Assembly: GCA_900317285.1 (NCBI GenBank)
Contig: ONGA01000002.1
Span: forward strand, 114,627-178,626
Length of the DNA stretch: 64,000 bases
Direction: 5' to 3'
DNA from: an uncultured Bacteroidales bacterium
GTDB lineage: Bacteria > Bacteroidota > Bacteroidia > Bacteroidales > P3
The translations under genes and the position numbers were made by a program. This document shows, piece by piece, positions 1 to 9,423 of this stretch (positions within the stretch are counted from its first letter, which is position 1; each line of letters starts with the position of its first letter). The notes beneath the pieces were generated by a model, which searched no databases, had not been told where the DNA came from, and worked only from the letters and a program-made list of their open reading frames with translations.

Positions 1-2
1 CA

Positions 3-1382
3 AACTACTTTGTCTCCTACAGCACCGAACGGCTGACCGTTACCGCCGGTAATTTCTATGAGCAGTTCGGTTCGGGCATGATTCTTCGCACCTATGAGGA
101 CCGCTTCCTCGGACTCGACAATTCCCTCTTCGGCTTCAACGCCACGTTCCGCCCCATCAACGGCATCACCTTTAAAGCCCTGATTGGACGACAGCGGTAT
201 TACTGGGATTATGCCGAGAGCCTCGTGCGCGGAATCGACGGCGAAGTGAATCTCAACAGCATCATCCATCCCATGCAGGGCAGCAAGCTCCATGTCACTC
301 TCGGAGCCGGTTTTGTCAGCAAATACGAGGATGACGAGACCATCCCCTCTTCTCTGAATCCGGAATACCGTCTCAACCTGCCTCTCAATGTAGGCGCCGC
401 ATCCTTCAGGATGGATCTCGCCTACGGCAACTGGAGCCTACAGACCGAATATGCCCACAAAGGACAGGACCCCTGGGCCGACAACAAGTACATTTTCCGC
501 GAAGGCAACGCATTCCTACTCGACCTCAACTACTCCCAGCATGGATTCAGCGCCGGTATCCAAGCCAAACGAATCGACAACATGGGATTCAAGTCCGTCC
601 GCAGCCAAAGCGGTCAGATGCTCTTCATCAACTACCTCCCACCCATCACCGAAAACCACACCTATGCCTTCCTCGCCATGTATCCTTATGCCACCCAAGT
701 CAACGGTGAGCAAGGAATTCAGGGCGACATCATGTACAAATTCAAGAAAGGGACTCTCGTCGGTGGCAAATACGGCACCGACATTCACCTTAACTCTTCC
801 GTGGTCATGGGCCTCGACACTGTTGTTATGGGCTACGCCGGTACCGACGGCTATACTCTCGACAAATTCCTCGGAGACACCTACTACGGCGACCTCTCTG
901 TCGAGGTTTCAAAAAAACTCTCAAAAACCGTCAAACTCATCGCCACCTATGCCTATCAGGTATTCAATCCCGTCGTGGAAGGCGAAAGTGGTTCCCTGAT
1001 CCATAACAATATTCTAATTGCCGACCTCTCTTGGAAAATCAACAAAGTCCACTCTCTCCGGTTTGAAGCCGAATGGCTCGGCAGCGACAGCTACTACAAC
1101 GCCGATGAGGAGAACCATCGCGACCGTCGCGGCGGCGACTGGATCATGGGACTTGCAGAATGGAACATCGGCACCCACTGGTTCGTCTCCGCTTCCGACC
1201 AATACGCCTATAACAACGGCATCGGCAACTACTACAACCTCTCCGTCGGATACACCCATGGAGCCACCCGTTTCCAGCTTGGATATGGAAAACAGCGTGA
1301 GGGGCTCCTCTGCATTGGCGGTGTCTGCCGACGGGTTCCGGCCTCCAACGGTCTCACTTTCAGTCTAACCACCAGTTTCTAA
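3..1382 (+). CDS. DUF6029 family outer-membrane-type protein, 5' partial
   Basis: The reading frame is open from base 3, so the gene begins upstream of the window; the first ATG inside it (78) is internal. The visible part has alternating aromatic and polar residues typical of a beta-barrel (for example GTHWFVSASDQYAYNN) and ends in a terminal Phe (TTSF), as many outer-membrane strands do. The motif GNFYEQFGSGMILRTYEDR resembles the Bacteroidota family DUF6029, whose function is unknown. The Omp28-like gene starts 6 bases after the stop, so the two are probably co-transcribed. The family call is from memory and the barrel is inferred from composition. Confidence 0.72.
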   Translation, partial: NYFVSYSTERLTVTAGNFYEQFGSGMILRTYEDRFLGLDNSLFGFNATFRPINGITFKALIGRQRYYWDYAESLVRGIDGEVNLNSIIHPMQGSKLHVTLGAGFVSKYEDDETIPSSLNPEYRLNLPLNVGAASFRMDLAYGNWSLQTEYAHKGQDPWADNKYIFREGNAFLLDLNYSQHGFSAGIQAKRIDNMGFKSVRSQSGQMLFINYLPPITENHTYAFLAMYPYATQVNGEQGIQGDIMYKFKKGTLVGGKYGTDIHLNSSVVMGLDTVVMGYAGTDGYTLDKFLGDTYYGDLSVEVSKKLSKTVKLIATYAYQVFNPVVEGESGSLIHNNILIADLSWKINKVHSLRFEAEWLGSDSYYNADEENHRDRRGGDWIMGLAEWNIGTHWFVSASDQYAYNNGIGNYYNLSVGYTHGATRFQLGYGKQREGLLCIGGVCRRVPASNGLTFSLTTSF

Positions 1383-1388
1383 TCCCCC

Positions 1389-2231
1389 ATGAAAAACATC
1401 ATGCATCATTCTAAATTCATAATCGCAGCCACCGCACTTCTCTTTGCTGCCTGCGATAAAATCCAGCCCGAGGACTACACCGTCTACGATGGCGCCTCCA
1501 TCAGTTGGACCGCGTCAAACCTCACTCTCGACACCGTCCAGCGTGCCTATGTCGAGAAATACACCGGCCCCAACTGCTCCAATTGTCCCGATGCCGATGC
1601 CACACTCAACACCGCACATCATCAGTTCGGCGACAGTCTCATCATTGTCACCATCAACCACCGCTCAGGTTCTCAAAGCGAACCTTATCCCGGAGATGAA
1701 GACATGCGCACTGACGGAGGAAATGCTTGGGATGAACACTACGGCATCAACGCCATACCGGCGGCCTTCATCAACCGTAACACTGACAAGCACTACCTCG
1801 GAGCCATGCCCAGCATCATCACCGACATCAACACTCTCCTTCAACAAAAGCCCTCTGTCGCCATTCAGGTGTCAGCCATCCACCACACCAGTGTAGATAT
1901 CACTGTCGACGTCAACCTCTTGCAGAATTTCTCATCGAAACTGACACTAACAGCCCTCATCACCGAAGACTCCCTTGTCTATAAACAAAACAACCACAAC
2001 GTCACTGTCGACGACTACGTGCACAACCACATGCTGCGCAAGGTCATCACTGGCTTCTGGGGTCGTGAGATAGATTGTGCCGGCATCGCTGGCGAAAAAC
2101 TCCGTGGCACCCTCTCCTTCTCCCCCTCTCCTTCCATCAAACTTGCCAACAGCCATATCGTGGTCTTTGTCAGCGACAAAAACACCCGGCGAGTACTCAA
2201 TGCCGCCTCCTGCCGCATCACCAACCCGTAA
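1389..2231 (+). CDS. Omp28-related lipoprotein with thioredoxin-like CxxC
   Basis: A 280-aa protein with a lipoprotein signal: hydrophobic stretch then LLFAAC, with Cys22 the probable lipidation site. After about 40 residues comes YTGPNCSNCP, a CxxC pair (Cys63, Cys66) in the position expected for a thioredoxin-like domain, followed by a Pro in GINAIPAAFINRN that would be the cis-Pro. This matches the Omp28-related family of Bacteroidota. The natural substrate is unknown; a role in envelope thiol redox is inferred from the CxxC only. It lies between the DUF6029 gene and the MATE gene with short gaps, suggesting one operon. Confidence 0.8.
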   Translation: MKNIMHHSKFIIAATALLFAACDKIQPEDYTVYDGASISWTASNLTLDTVQRAYVEKYTGPNCSNCPDADATLNTAHHQFGDSLIIVTINHRSGSQSEPYPGDEDMRTDGGNAWDEHYGINAIPAAFINRNTDKHYLGAMPSIITDINTLLQQKPSVAIQVSAIHHTSVDITVDVNLLQNFSSKLTLTALITEDSLVYKQNNHNVTVDDYVHNHMLRKVITGFWGREIDCAGIAGEKLRGTLSFSPSPSIKLANSHIVVFVSDKNTRRVLNAASCRITNP

Positions 2232-2243
2232 CACCATATAATC

Positions 2244-3584
2244 ATGAACCGTCGCATCCTGGGGCTTGCGCTACCCAACATCGTCACCAACATCACCGTG
2301 CCTCTGCTCGGCATGGTGGACATGGCCATTGTGGGTCACCTCTCGGGCGACCATATCGGTGCCATCGCCATTGGCACCCAGATTTTCAACCTCATCTATT
2401 GGAACTTCGGATTCCTGCGAATGGGAACCAGCGGTTTCACCGCTCAGGCATTCGGTGCCGAACGATGGGACGAGTCCATCAAGATTCTCATCCGTGCCTG
2501 CGCCATCGCATTGGGAATCGCGCTGACACTCATCATTCTGCAGTGGCCCATATCGCTGGCTGTACCACATATCTTTGAAGGTAGCAACCATGTAATGAGC
2601 CTTGCGCTGACCTACTTCTTCGTACGCATCTGGTCCGCACCGGCCACCCTCGGACTTTATGCCATCAAGGGGTGGTTCATCGGCATGCAAGACTCCAAGA
2701 CCCCCATGTGGATAGCCATCGCCCTCAACTGCGTCAACATCGTCGCCTCCCTGCTATTCGTCATCGTCCTCCATTGGGACATCTTCGGCGTAGCCCTCGG
2801 CACCGTCATCGCCAATTACACAGGTCTCCTCTTGGGCATCATCTTCCTCCGCCGCAAGATAAGAAAAGACAAGAACTTCTCATTTTTCACTCTTCACGTT
2901 TCACTTCTTAAAGAGGCTCTCCATTGGACTGAGATGCGCCGCTTCTTCAAAGTCAATTCCGACATCTTCCTCCGCACGCTCTGCCTCTCGGGTGTCTTCA
3001 CTTTCATCACCGCAGCGTCGTCGCACATCAGCGACCAGATTCTTGCCGTTGATGCTCTACTTCTTCAGTTCTTCACACTCTTCAGCTACATCATGGATGG
3101 TTTCGCCTATGCCGGCGAAAGCCTGGTGGGTCGTCACATTGGTGCCCGCCAGCTGCGCCACCTCAAACTGGCCATGCGCTTGCTTATCCTTTGGGGACTG
3201 GCGTTGACAGTGGTCTTCACAGGTCTCTATGCTGCTTTCGGCAACCAGTTCCTGCACATCTTCACCGACAAACCCGATGTTATCGCCGCGGCAGGCGACT
3301 ACATGACATGGGTGCTCGCCATCCCTGTCTGTGGCTTCGCAGCCTTCCTCTTCGACGGCATCTTCATCGGCGCCACAGCTACCCGCACCATGCGCGATGC
3401 CATGTTCATCGCCACCGCAGCCTTCTTCGCCATCTACTACGGCTTGAAATATCATTTCGGCACCGCCGACGAACATGTGTGGAACAACATCCTCTGGACC
3501 GCCTTCATGGTCTTCCTCACCCTGCGCGGCCTGCTACAATGGATGAGACTCCGGAAAGACATATATGGGAAAATTAAGAATTAA
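2244..3584 (+). CDS. MATE family efflux transporter
   Basis: A 446-aa polytopic membrane protein. The N-terminal LALPNIVTNITVPLLGMVD with AIVGHL and the internal repeat of hydrophobic segments are typical of the MATE/DinF exporters, which use Na+ or H+ gradients to expel drugs or metabolites; the substrate cannot be read from sequence. Two oddities are visible. Around codons 212-222 the reading runs through a 7-base repeat (2877-2910) giving SFFTLHVSLL in a cytoplasmic loop. The stop codon lies inside a second 7-base repeat beginning at 3571, so the C-terminal KIKN and stop are repeat-derived. Length is normal for the family (about 440-450 aa). Confidence 0.9.
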   Translation: MNRRILGLALPNIVTNITVPLLGMVDMAIVGHLSGDHIGAIAIGTQIFNLIYWNFGFLRMGTSGFTAQAFGAERWDESIKILIRACAIALGIALTLIILQWPISLAVPHIFEGSNHVMSLALTYFFVRIWSAPATLGLYAIKGWFIGMQDSKTPMWIAIALNCVNIVASLLFVIVLHWDIFGVALGTVIANYTGLLLGIIFLRRKIRKDKNFSFFTLHVSLLKEALHWTEMRRFFKVNSDIFLRTLCLSGVFTFITAASSHISDQILAVDALLLQFFTLFSYIMDGFAYAGESLVGRHIGARQLRHLKLAMRLLILWGLALTVVFTGLYAAFGNQFLHIFTDKPDVIAAAGDYMTWVLAIPVCGFAAFLFDGIFIGATATRTMRDAMFIATAAFFAIYYGLKYHFGTADEHVWNNILWTAFMVFLTLRGLLQWMRLRKDIYGKIKN

Positions 3585-3600
3585 AAAATAAGAATTAGGA

Positions 3601-4542
3601 ATGAAAGTTGTCTGTGGTAGGTGGTCAGTGGTCAGCAGGCTGTGTAAAATGGCTTGCGTGAGTTTACTTATCAATTTTTTCACTTCAGTCCAGGCGCAGA
3701 ACGACAGCACTCAGCTTGACTATATGAACGAGCGGTTGCGAGAAGCCGCCACTCCCGAAACCCGCGCCGAGATCTACTACCAAGACTTCGTCTACGCTCA
3801 CGGAGGCTACTATAGTCCCTACGACCCTTTTTACAATCTGGCCGACACCCATCGCACCCAGATCTACCCATACAGTGCCGATAGTGCGCTAGCCATCCTT
3901 TCCCGTCTTTATTGGCAGGACGGCAAGGAGCACCTCTACTACCCCATCGTCCAACTCGAACACTTCCTCGGCCGTCGCCACGATGACGCCATCATTCCTC
4001 CCGACACCTCGGAATATTACATGCCGCTGCAAAGCGGCACCTACGACGACCTCGGTCCCGGTTGGGAGACCAACTATGGTCAGTACCTCTTTCCCCATGT
4101 CCAATGGGCTCTCCTGCACTGTCAGAACTACACAGAGCTCTTCAGTACTTTCGGCGAACCCGACCTGTGGCACTCCAATGACGGCACAGCCATCCGCATG
4201 GTCGTCCACTACCTGCCAGGTACAGGTTTCAACCTCATACGCGTCTGCATGTTCAACGGGCAGCCCACTGCCTTCCTCCGCACAGGCTACCAAATCTACA
4301 GGGAAAAGGAATGGTCCTACGTCGCAAATAAAACCAAAGAGCTCAAACTCTCGCTATCGCAGTGGCAGGAAATAATAAGCCTGGCCACCGCCATCGACAC
4401 CCTCCCCTGGGAGACCAAGGGAACCGACATCGACGGCAACCGCTACAGCTTCGAATACCGTCACGGAAGCTCCTACCACAGCCACTATACCTGCTACGAC
4501 CACACCGGCCTCTCTGAATACCTCTTAAAACTTTTCCACTAA
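3601..4542 (+). CDS. secreted hypothetical protein
   Basis: A 313-aa protein with no family I recognise. From the ATG at 3601 the first residues are encoded by a 7-base repeat array (GTGGTAG-GTGGTCA-GTGGTCA). An in-frame ATG at 3649 gives a neater signal peptide, MACVSLLINFFTSVQAQ, so the real start may be 3649. The mature part is rich in Tyr, His and Asp (YYSPYDPFYNLADTHRTQ), has no further membrane segments and is probably periplasmic or secreted. It sits 16 bases after the MATE gene and 10 bases before the patatin gene on the same strand. Function unknown. Confidence 0.7.
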   Translation: MKVVCGRWSVVSRLCKMACVSLLINFFTSVQAQNDSTQLDYMNERLREAATPETRAEIYYQDFVYAHGGYYSPYDPFYNLADTHRTQIYPYSADSALAILSRLYWQDGKEHLYYPIVQLEHFLGRRHDDAIIPPDTSEYYMPLQSGTYDDLGPGWETNYGQYLFPHVQWALLHCQNYTELFSTFGEPDLWHSNDGTAIRMVVHYLPGTGFNLIRVCMFNGQPTAFLRTGYQIYREKEWSYVANKTKELKLSLSQWQEIISLATAIDTLPWETKGTDIDGNRYSFEYRHGSSYHSHYTCYDHTGLSEYLLKLFH

Positions 4543-4552
4543 ACAACAGAAG

Positions 4553-6628
4553 ATGATGATGAATTTTCGGACTAGACATATGATTCTGAGGATTGGCATC
4601 AGTCTTATTATTATCTTACTCCTTGCTCCATGCTCTTTGCAGGCGCAGAAGGGACGCCCGAAAGTGGCTGTTGTCCTCTCTGGCGGCGGAGCCAAAGGTG
4701 TGGCTCACATCAGTGCTCTCCGTGCCATCGAGCAGGCAGGCATCCCCATCGACATCATCACCGGCACCTCCATGGGATCTCTCATCGGCGGTCTCTATGC
4801 CGTGGGGTGGAGTTGCGACGAACTCGATTCCTTGGTCCGGAATCAGGAGTGGTCTTTCCTCCTCACCGACCGGGCACGTCCGGAAGCACTCGACATCGAC
4901 ACCCGGCGACTCCAAAGCATCTACCCCCTCTGGCATTCCTTCGTGCTCAACGGCACTAAAAACGAGGGAGCAGGCGTCATCCGGGGCATCAACCTCGACA
5001 GGCTCTTCGACAGGCTTCTTGACGGCTATCTCGACTCCATCTCTTTCGATTCCCTGCCCATTCCCTTCGCCTGCGTCGCCACCGATGTGGTCACCAACAC
5101 CGAAATCGACTTCCGCTCCGGTTATCTCAAGCAGGCCATGCGTGCCTCCATGTCCATTCCGGGCGTCTTCTCCCCCGTCCGCATCGGCAACCGGTTGCTG
5201 GTCGACGGCGGCCTCCGCAACAACTACCCAGCAGATATCGCCCGTCAGATGGGAGCCGACATCATCATCGGCGTCACTGTCCAGGGCGACACCCTTACCG
5301 CCGACGACATCACAGGTCCCCTCGGCCTCTTCATGCAGATTATTGACATCAACTGCAAAAACAAATACAACGACAACATCGCCCTGTCCGACCTCGTGAT
5401 GAGTGTCGACGTCTCCGGCTATTCCGCCGCCTCGTTCACCAATGCTGCCATCGACACCCTCCTTCGCCGCGGTGCCGAGGAGGCTGCCCGTCACCGCGAT
5501 GCACTCCTCGACCTGCGCCGCCGCAACGGCATCGACAGCGTCATCTACGCTCATCCCCAGGTGAGCGAGGAGAACAAAGCAAGCAACTCCGGGAATCCCA
5601 ACGCCCTCACTCCCGCCACCTACCCCCTTCTCACCAACCCCTTGGCAGGCGTCACTTTCCGCTTCGATAACGAAGAGACCGGTGCCCTCCAAATCGGTGC
5701 CCAGATGCCTTTCTCATGGCACGTCCCCATGGAACTTGCCGCACGCCTGCGCCTCGGCAAACGCCTGCAGTTCAACATCGAACACCGTTTCTATCCACGC
5801 AGCATCACCTCCCCCTCTCTTTCCTACACCTTCCTGCTCAACGACATCGACATCTACTACAAGGGAGTTCGTACCTACAACACAAAATACAGCCAGCACA
5901 TCATCAACCTCACCCCCATCAACTCGCGTTTCCGCCAATACAAGATACGTGCCGGCCTGCGTTTCGACTACTACGACTACTACGATCCCATCCTCTCCGC
6001 CAACGCCAACACCATTGAGTTCTCCAACCATCGCTACCTCTCCTACTTCTTCCAGTCTCTTCTCAACAACGAGAACGACTACTACTTCCCCACCTCCGGC
6101 ATCAACTTCCTCATCAACTTCTCCTACCACACCGACAACCTCGTCACCCTTGACGACGAGCCCGGCATACCCGACCTCTCACTCCTCTGGCGCGTCAACC
6201 TCTCCCCTTCCGACAACTTCACTTTCCAGCCCTCCCTGTTCTCCCGCATGCTTTTCAGCAACAAGATTCCTCTGGCATACAGCAACGTGCTCGGTTCAAG
6301 ACAGCAGATTGTCGAGCAGCAACTCGAATTCCCGGGTGTCCACAGCCTTGTGCAAGCACATCGTTACATCGTCGGCATCCAGCTGTCCACCCAGCATCAG
6401 GTGGCCCGCAACCACTACATCCTCGGCAGTATCGCCGCCGCACGCCATGTCGATGAACTCACCTCCTTCTTCGACTCTGGAATCGACCTCGCAGGGTCGG
6501 GTTTCATCTACGGCGTCTCCCTCGGCTACGCCTACAGGTCCTTCCTCGGTCCCATCTCCGCCCAGCTCGGCTACTCCACTCTTGCCCCCGGTCTCAACCT
6601 CTACATTAACATCGGTCACAATTTCTAA
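4553..6628 (+). CDS. patatin-like phospholipase fused to a C-terminal beta-barrel
   Basis: A 691-aa protein with a signal peptide ending SLQAQ. Residues about 37-260 are a patatin domain: oxyanion loop SGGGAKG (43-49), nucleophile motif GTSMGS (Ser73) and the catalytic Asp in DGG (Asp218), so the Ser-Asp dyad is complete. The rest is rich in Tyr/Phe strands (YYDYYDPILSA, SYTFLLNDIDIYYKGV) and ends in Phe (NIGHNF), consistent with a BamA/FhaC-type outer-membrane barrel. This is the layout of PlpD-like (type Vd) lipases in which the barrel anchors or exports the lipase. Whether the passenger is cleaved cannot be told. The start could be one of three consecutive ATGs at 4553-4561. Confidence 0.9.
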   Translation: MMMNFRTRHMILRIGISLIIILLLAPCSLQAQKGRPKVAVVLSGGGAKGVAHISALRAIEQAGIPIDIITGTSMGSLIGGLYAVGWSCDELDSLVRNQEWSFLLTDRARPEALDIDTRRLQSIYPLWHSFVLNGTKNEGAGVIRGINLDRLFDRLLDGYLDSISFDSLPIPFACVATDVVTNTEIDFRSGYLKQAMRASMSIPGVFSPVRIGNRLLVDGGLRNNYPADIARQMGADIIIGVTVQGDTLTADDITGPLGLFMQIIDINCKNKYNDNIALSDLVMSVDVSGYSAASFTNAAIDTLLRRGAEEAARHRDALLDLRRRNGIDSVIYAHPQVSEENKASNSGNPNALTPATYPLLTNPLAGVTFRFDNEETGALQIGAQMPFSWHVPMELAARLRLGKRLQFNIEHRFYPRSITSPSLSYTFLLNDIDIYYKGVRTYNTKYSQHIINLTPINSRFRQYKIRAGLRFDYYDYYDPILSANANTIEFSNHRYLSYFFQSLLNNENDYYFPTSGINFLINFSYHTDNLVTLDDEPGIPDLSLLWRVNLSPSDNFTFQPSLFSRMLFSNKIPLAYSNVLGSRQQIVEQQLEFPGVHSLVQAHRYIVGIQLSTQHQVARNHYILGSIAAARHVDELTSFFDSGIDLAGSGFIYGVSLGYAYRSFLGPISAQLGYSTLAPGLNLYINIGHNF

Positions 6629-6657
6629 AATCATCTTTCAATTTCCCAATTTATTCG

Positions 6658-6665
6658 TATATTTG
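6658..6665 (+). promoter_or_regulatory. TATATTTG -7 element close to the DUF4254 start
   Basis: Matches the Bacteroidota -7 consensus TAnnTTTG. The ATG at 6670 is only 4 bases downstream, so a transcript starting at the usual distance would have essentially no leader or would begin after that ATG. In-frame ATGs at 6679 and 6685 are alternatives. Confidence 0.6.
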
Positions 6666-6669
6666 CACC

Positions 6670-7263
6670 ATGAAAGCAATGGACATGTACGCCCTCTTCG
6701 AGAGGCAAATTATTGAATATCACAAGACCGACAACGTCGACGCACCACAGAACTGCCCCTTCCAAGAGGGCACTTTCGAAGCCATTCTTTGGGAAAAATC
6801 GTGGGTCGACACCGTGCAATGGCACCTCGAGGACCTCATCCGCCCCGACGACGTCGACCCCGTCTATGCCCTCCAGCTGAAACGCCGCATCGACCGCTCC
6901 AACCAGCACCGCACTGACCTCGTCGAACGCATCGACGACCACTACATGATGCTGTTCAAGGATGTCGCCCTTCTCCCCGACGCCGTCCTCAACACCGAGA
7001 CTCCCGCCTGGGCTGTCGACCGCCTCTCCATCCTGGCACTCAAAATCTACCACTTCAGCATCGAAGCCAACCGCGGCGACAGTGAGCACCGCGCCAAATG
7101 CCAGACCAAGCTCGACACCCTCCTCACCCAGCGCGAGGACCTCTCCTCGGCCATCGACCAGCTTCTCGCCGACCTCGCCGCAGGCCGCAGACGCATGAAG
7201 CTCTACCGCCAGATGAAAATGTACAACGACCCGTCGCTCAACCCATCCCTCTACAAGAAGTAA
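6670..7263 (+). CDS. DUF4254 domain protein
   Basis: A 197-aa, largely helical soluble protein without signal peptide. The segment FEAILWEKSWVDTVQWHLEDLIR and the later RSNQHRTDLVERIDD match DUF4254, a Bacteroidota family usually found next to glycosyltransferase family 9 genes, as here (TTG start 11 bases after the stop). Its biochemical role is unknown; the constant linkage suggests cell-envelope glycan assembly, which is inference. The start is uncertain because the putative -7 promoter element lies only 4 bases upstream; residues 4 or 6 (both Met) could be the true initiator. Confidence 0.88.
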   Translation: MKAMDMYALFERQIIEYHKTDNVDAPQNCPFQEGTFEAILWEKSWVDTVQWHLEDLIRPDDVDPVYALQLKRRIDRSNQHRTDLVERIDDHYMMLFKDVALLPDAVLNTETPAWAVDRLSILALKIYHFSIEANRGDSEHRAKCQTKLDTLLTQREDLSSAIDQLLADLAAGRRRMKLYRQMKMYNDPSLNPSLYKK

Positions 7264-7274
7264 CCCATCTCAAG

Positions 7275-8258
7275 TTGAAACACGTTCTGGTCATACGTCT
7301 CTCCGCCCTGGGCGATGTCGCTCTCATGGCTCCCCTGGTGCACGACTATGCCACCAACAACCCCGGCATCCGCTTCACCGTCGCCGGTCCTCCCCTGCTC
7401 GCCCCTCTCTTCGTCGGCATGGAGAATGTCGAATACTTGGGGCTCAAAAAGAAACAAAGTTTCATCAAGATTTATAAGGCGCTCCTCGCCGTCGGTGCCG
7501 ACACCGTCGTCGACCTCCACCGCGTCAACCGCGTAGGCTACGCTCTCACCCTCCTCCAGCTCCGCCAACTCTTCAATCCCCATTTCCGCCTCCGCGCCCT
7601 CCGCAAGGGCAAATTCACTCGCTGGCTCTACCTCCACCACCTCTATCACCACCCCCGCAAACCCCAGTACCAGCGCTACGACGAAGTCTTCAAGAGAGCA
7701 GGATTAAGGCTCACCCCCTGTCCCGCCTCGGCATCCACTCCCCTCTCCCCTGAAAAAAAGGTTGGAGCCGAGACCACCATCGGCATCGCCCCCTTCTCCC
7801 AGCAGCAAGGCAAGATTTGGCCCTGGGAAAACATTTGCCGCCTCGTCAACATGCTCTCTGCCAGCGGCTTCCGCATCCTTCTCTTCGGCAGCAAGGAAGA
7901 AGCACCGCAGCTCGAAACTCTCGCCTCAGCAAACGTCACCTCCCTCGCGGGGAAACAATCCTTCGCGGAAGAGTTGGAAATAATCAAAAGCCTGAGTCTC
8001 ATGGTCTCCATGGACTCCTCCAACATGCACTTTGCCAGCATCCTCGGAGTCCCCGTGGTCAGCATCTGGGGCGCCACGCATCCCGATTTCGGCTTCTACC
8101 CCCAGCAGCAGAACCGCGACAACGCCCTCGTCGCCAACCTCCCCTGCCAGCCTTGCTCGGCATTCGGCAGCAAGCCATGCCGCTACGGCGACTACCGCTG
8201 TCTGGCGGCAATCACCCCCGAGATGGTCTTCGACAAAATCAAGTCAGTTCTTCAGTAA
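7275..8258 (+). CDS. glycosyltransferase family 9 (heptosyltransferase-like)
   Basis: The N-terminus KHVLVIRLSALGDVALMAPL is the hallmark of GT9 enzymes, which transfer heptose or related sugars from nucleotide donors to lipopolysaccharide core on the cytoplasmic face. Later motifs fit: IGIAPFSQQQGKIWP, SMDSSNMHFASILGVPVVSIWG (donor-site region) and CQPCSAFGSKPCRYGDYRC near the end. The frame stays open upstream into the DUF4254 gene, but homologous sequence begins at KHVLV; I chose the TTG at 7275 just before it, giving 327 aa. Its last 15 bases overlap the convergent DUF4105 gene. Acceptor unknown. Confidence 0.88.
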   Translation: MKHVLVIRLSALGDVALMAPLVHDYATNNPGIRFTVAGPPLLAPLFVGMENVEYLGLKKKQSFIKIYKALLAVGADTVVDLHRVNRVGYALTLLQLRQLFNPHFRLRALRKGKFTRWLYLHHLYHHPRKPQYQRYDEVFKRAGLRLTPCPASASTPLSPEKKVGAETTIGIAPFSQQQGKIWPWENICRLVNMLSASGFRILLFGSKEEAPQLETLASANVTSLAGKQSFAEELEIIKSLSLMVSMDSSNMHFASILGVPVVSIWGATHPDFGFYPQQQNRDNALVANLPCQPCSAFGSKPCRYGDYRCLAAITPEMVFDKIKSVLQ

Positions 8259-9398
8259 CACGCCCACACGCAACGCCAGCGTGAGCATCAGCGGCAGCAG
8301 TGCCATGCTCAGTCCGCACCACACCACCCACACCGCCGCCACGGCGAAGCAGCCTTCCTGCAGCCATAAAGCCCATTTCGGACTGCGCTCCAGACGTATG
8401 GCGATGAGTATCAGCAGCGGCGACGCCCACAGGATGTTCAGGTTCCACTCCGTGCAGTAATGGTCGGTGCCGAACCACATGAACAGCAGGGCCAAGCCCA
8501 ACAGTCCGGCCAGAATAAACAAGGTCCTGTCGGCCCAACGCGGCATCTTCTGCTTCCATGTCAACAGCGCAACAGCCACAAACACAAGTGCAAACACCAC
8601 CACTGGCGGGAAACTGCGCGACAGCGGGGCGCGCTTTTCGGGCAGGAGCTGCACGGACTCGTCGACAATGGGGCCGTCCGTGCCTTTGGGGTAAGTGCCT
8701 GCATAGATGTCGTGCATGACGATGGGGAGGAACATGCTCTCGACGTCGGTGCAACGGTGGTCGGCCGGGAGGCCAAAGAGGAGGTCGATGCCGAGTCGCC
8801 ACCACTCGAGGGTGCCCTCGAGTTCGTGGGTAACCCAGCGGCGATAGGTCCTCACGGGGCCCTCATAGTCAGCAATAAGCGTATCAGTATGTCCCAGCGA
8901 CAAGCGCACCATGTCGCGGATGCGGGTGGCACAGTTGTCGCGGAAGAAATCGTAGCGGTAGTATCGGTTCTCGGGCTGGTAGTTCCATTCGAGCATAAGA
9001 TAGAGGTTGTTGACCTCCTGTGGGGAGAGGTGCAGCCGCTGTTCCCATACGGCGCGGCCGTAATAGATATACTCCTCCATGAAGCCATTGAACGACGACC
9101 GCCCCAGCATGTAGTCGAGCTGTCCGCGCATGAACTTCCAGTAGAAATGCGGAGTGTCGAAGTCGAACGTGCCGTAGTTGTACACCAGATCGATTCCCTG
9201 GGCGGTGTCGCAGATACGTATAGCGCTGTGTCCGAAGGTAGTATAGAAATCATTGCCCGGTCCGCAGGTCAGCACACTCGCCACAGCCGTCTGGCTCAAC
9301 GGCATCTCCTGCGCCTGAACGGAATTGAAAATTGAAAATTGAAAATTGAAAATTAGGCCGACGCAGGCCAATAATACAATTTTTGCGTTACGTTTCAT
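8244..9398 (-). CDS. DUF4105 / Lnb-like membrane protein
   Basis: From the ATG at 9398 the protein has 384 aa: signal peptide (hydrophobic core partly encoded by a 7-base repeat, giving IFNFQFSIFN, then SVQAQ), a periplasmic DUF4105 domain with TTFGHSAIRI and RYDFFRDNCATRIRDM, and four or five membrane segments at the C-terminus. DUF4105 corresponds to the periplasmic domain of Lnb, a lipoprotein N-acyltransferase described in Bacteroides; the conserved His (FGHS) and Cys (DNCATR) would suit thiol acyl chemistry. That function is transferred by memory of the family. The longer open frame to 9626 passes through palindromic repeats and is not credible as protein. Confidence 0.78.
   Translation of the reverse strand: MKRNAKIVLLACVGLIFNFQFSIFNSVQAQEMPLSQTAVASVLTCGPGNDFYTTFGHSAIRICDTAQGIDLVYNYGTFDFDTPHFYWKFMRGQLDYMLGRSSFNGFMEEYIYYGRAVWEQRLHLSPQEVNNLYLMLEWNYQPENRYYRYDFFRDNCATRIRDMVRLSLGHTDTLIADYEGPVRTYRRWVTHELEGTLEWWRLGIDLLFGLPADHRCTDVESMFLPIVMHDIYAGTYPKGTDGPIVDESVQLLPEKRAPLSRSFPPVVVFALVFVAVALLTWKQKMPRWADRTLFILAGLLGLALLFMWFGTDHYCTEWNLNILWASPLLILIAIRLERSPKWALWLQEGCFAVAAVWVVWCGLSMALLPLMLTLALRVGVLLKN
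9322..9355. repeat. 7-base tandem array (AAAATTG) inside the Lnb-like gene
   Basis: Four to five copies of AAAATTG on the + strand; on the coding (-) strand it reads CAATTTT and encodes part of the signal-peptide core. Confidence 0.9.
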
Positions 9399-9423
9399 GT
9401 TGTCAATAACTTTCAATTTCACT

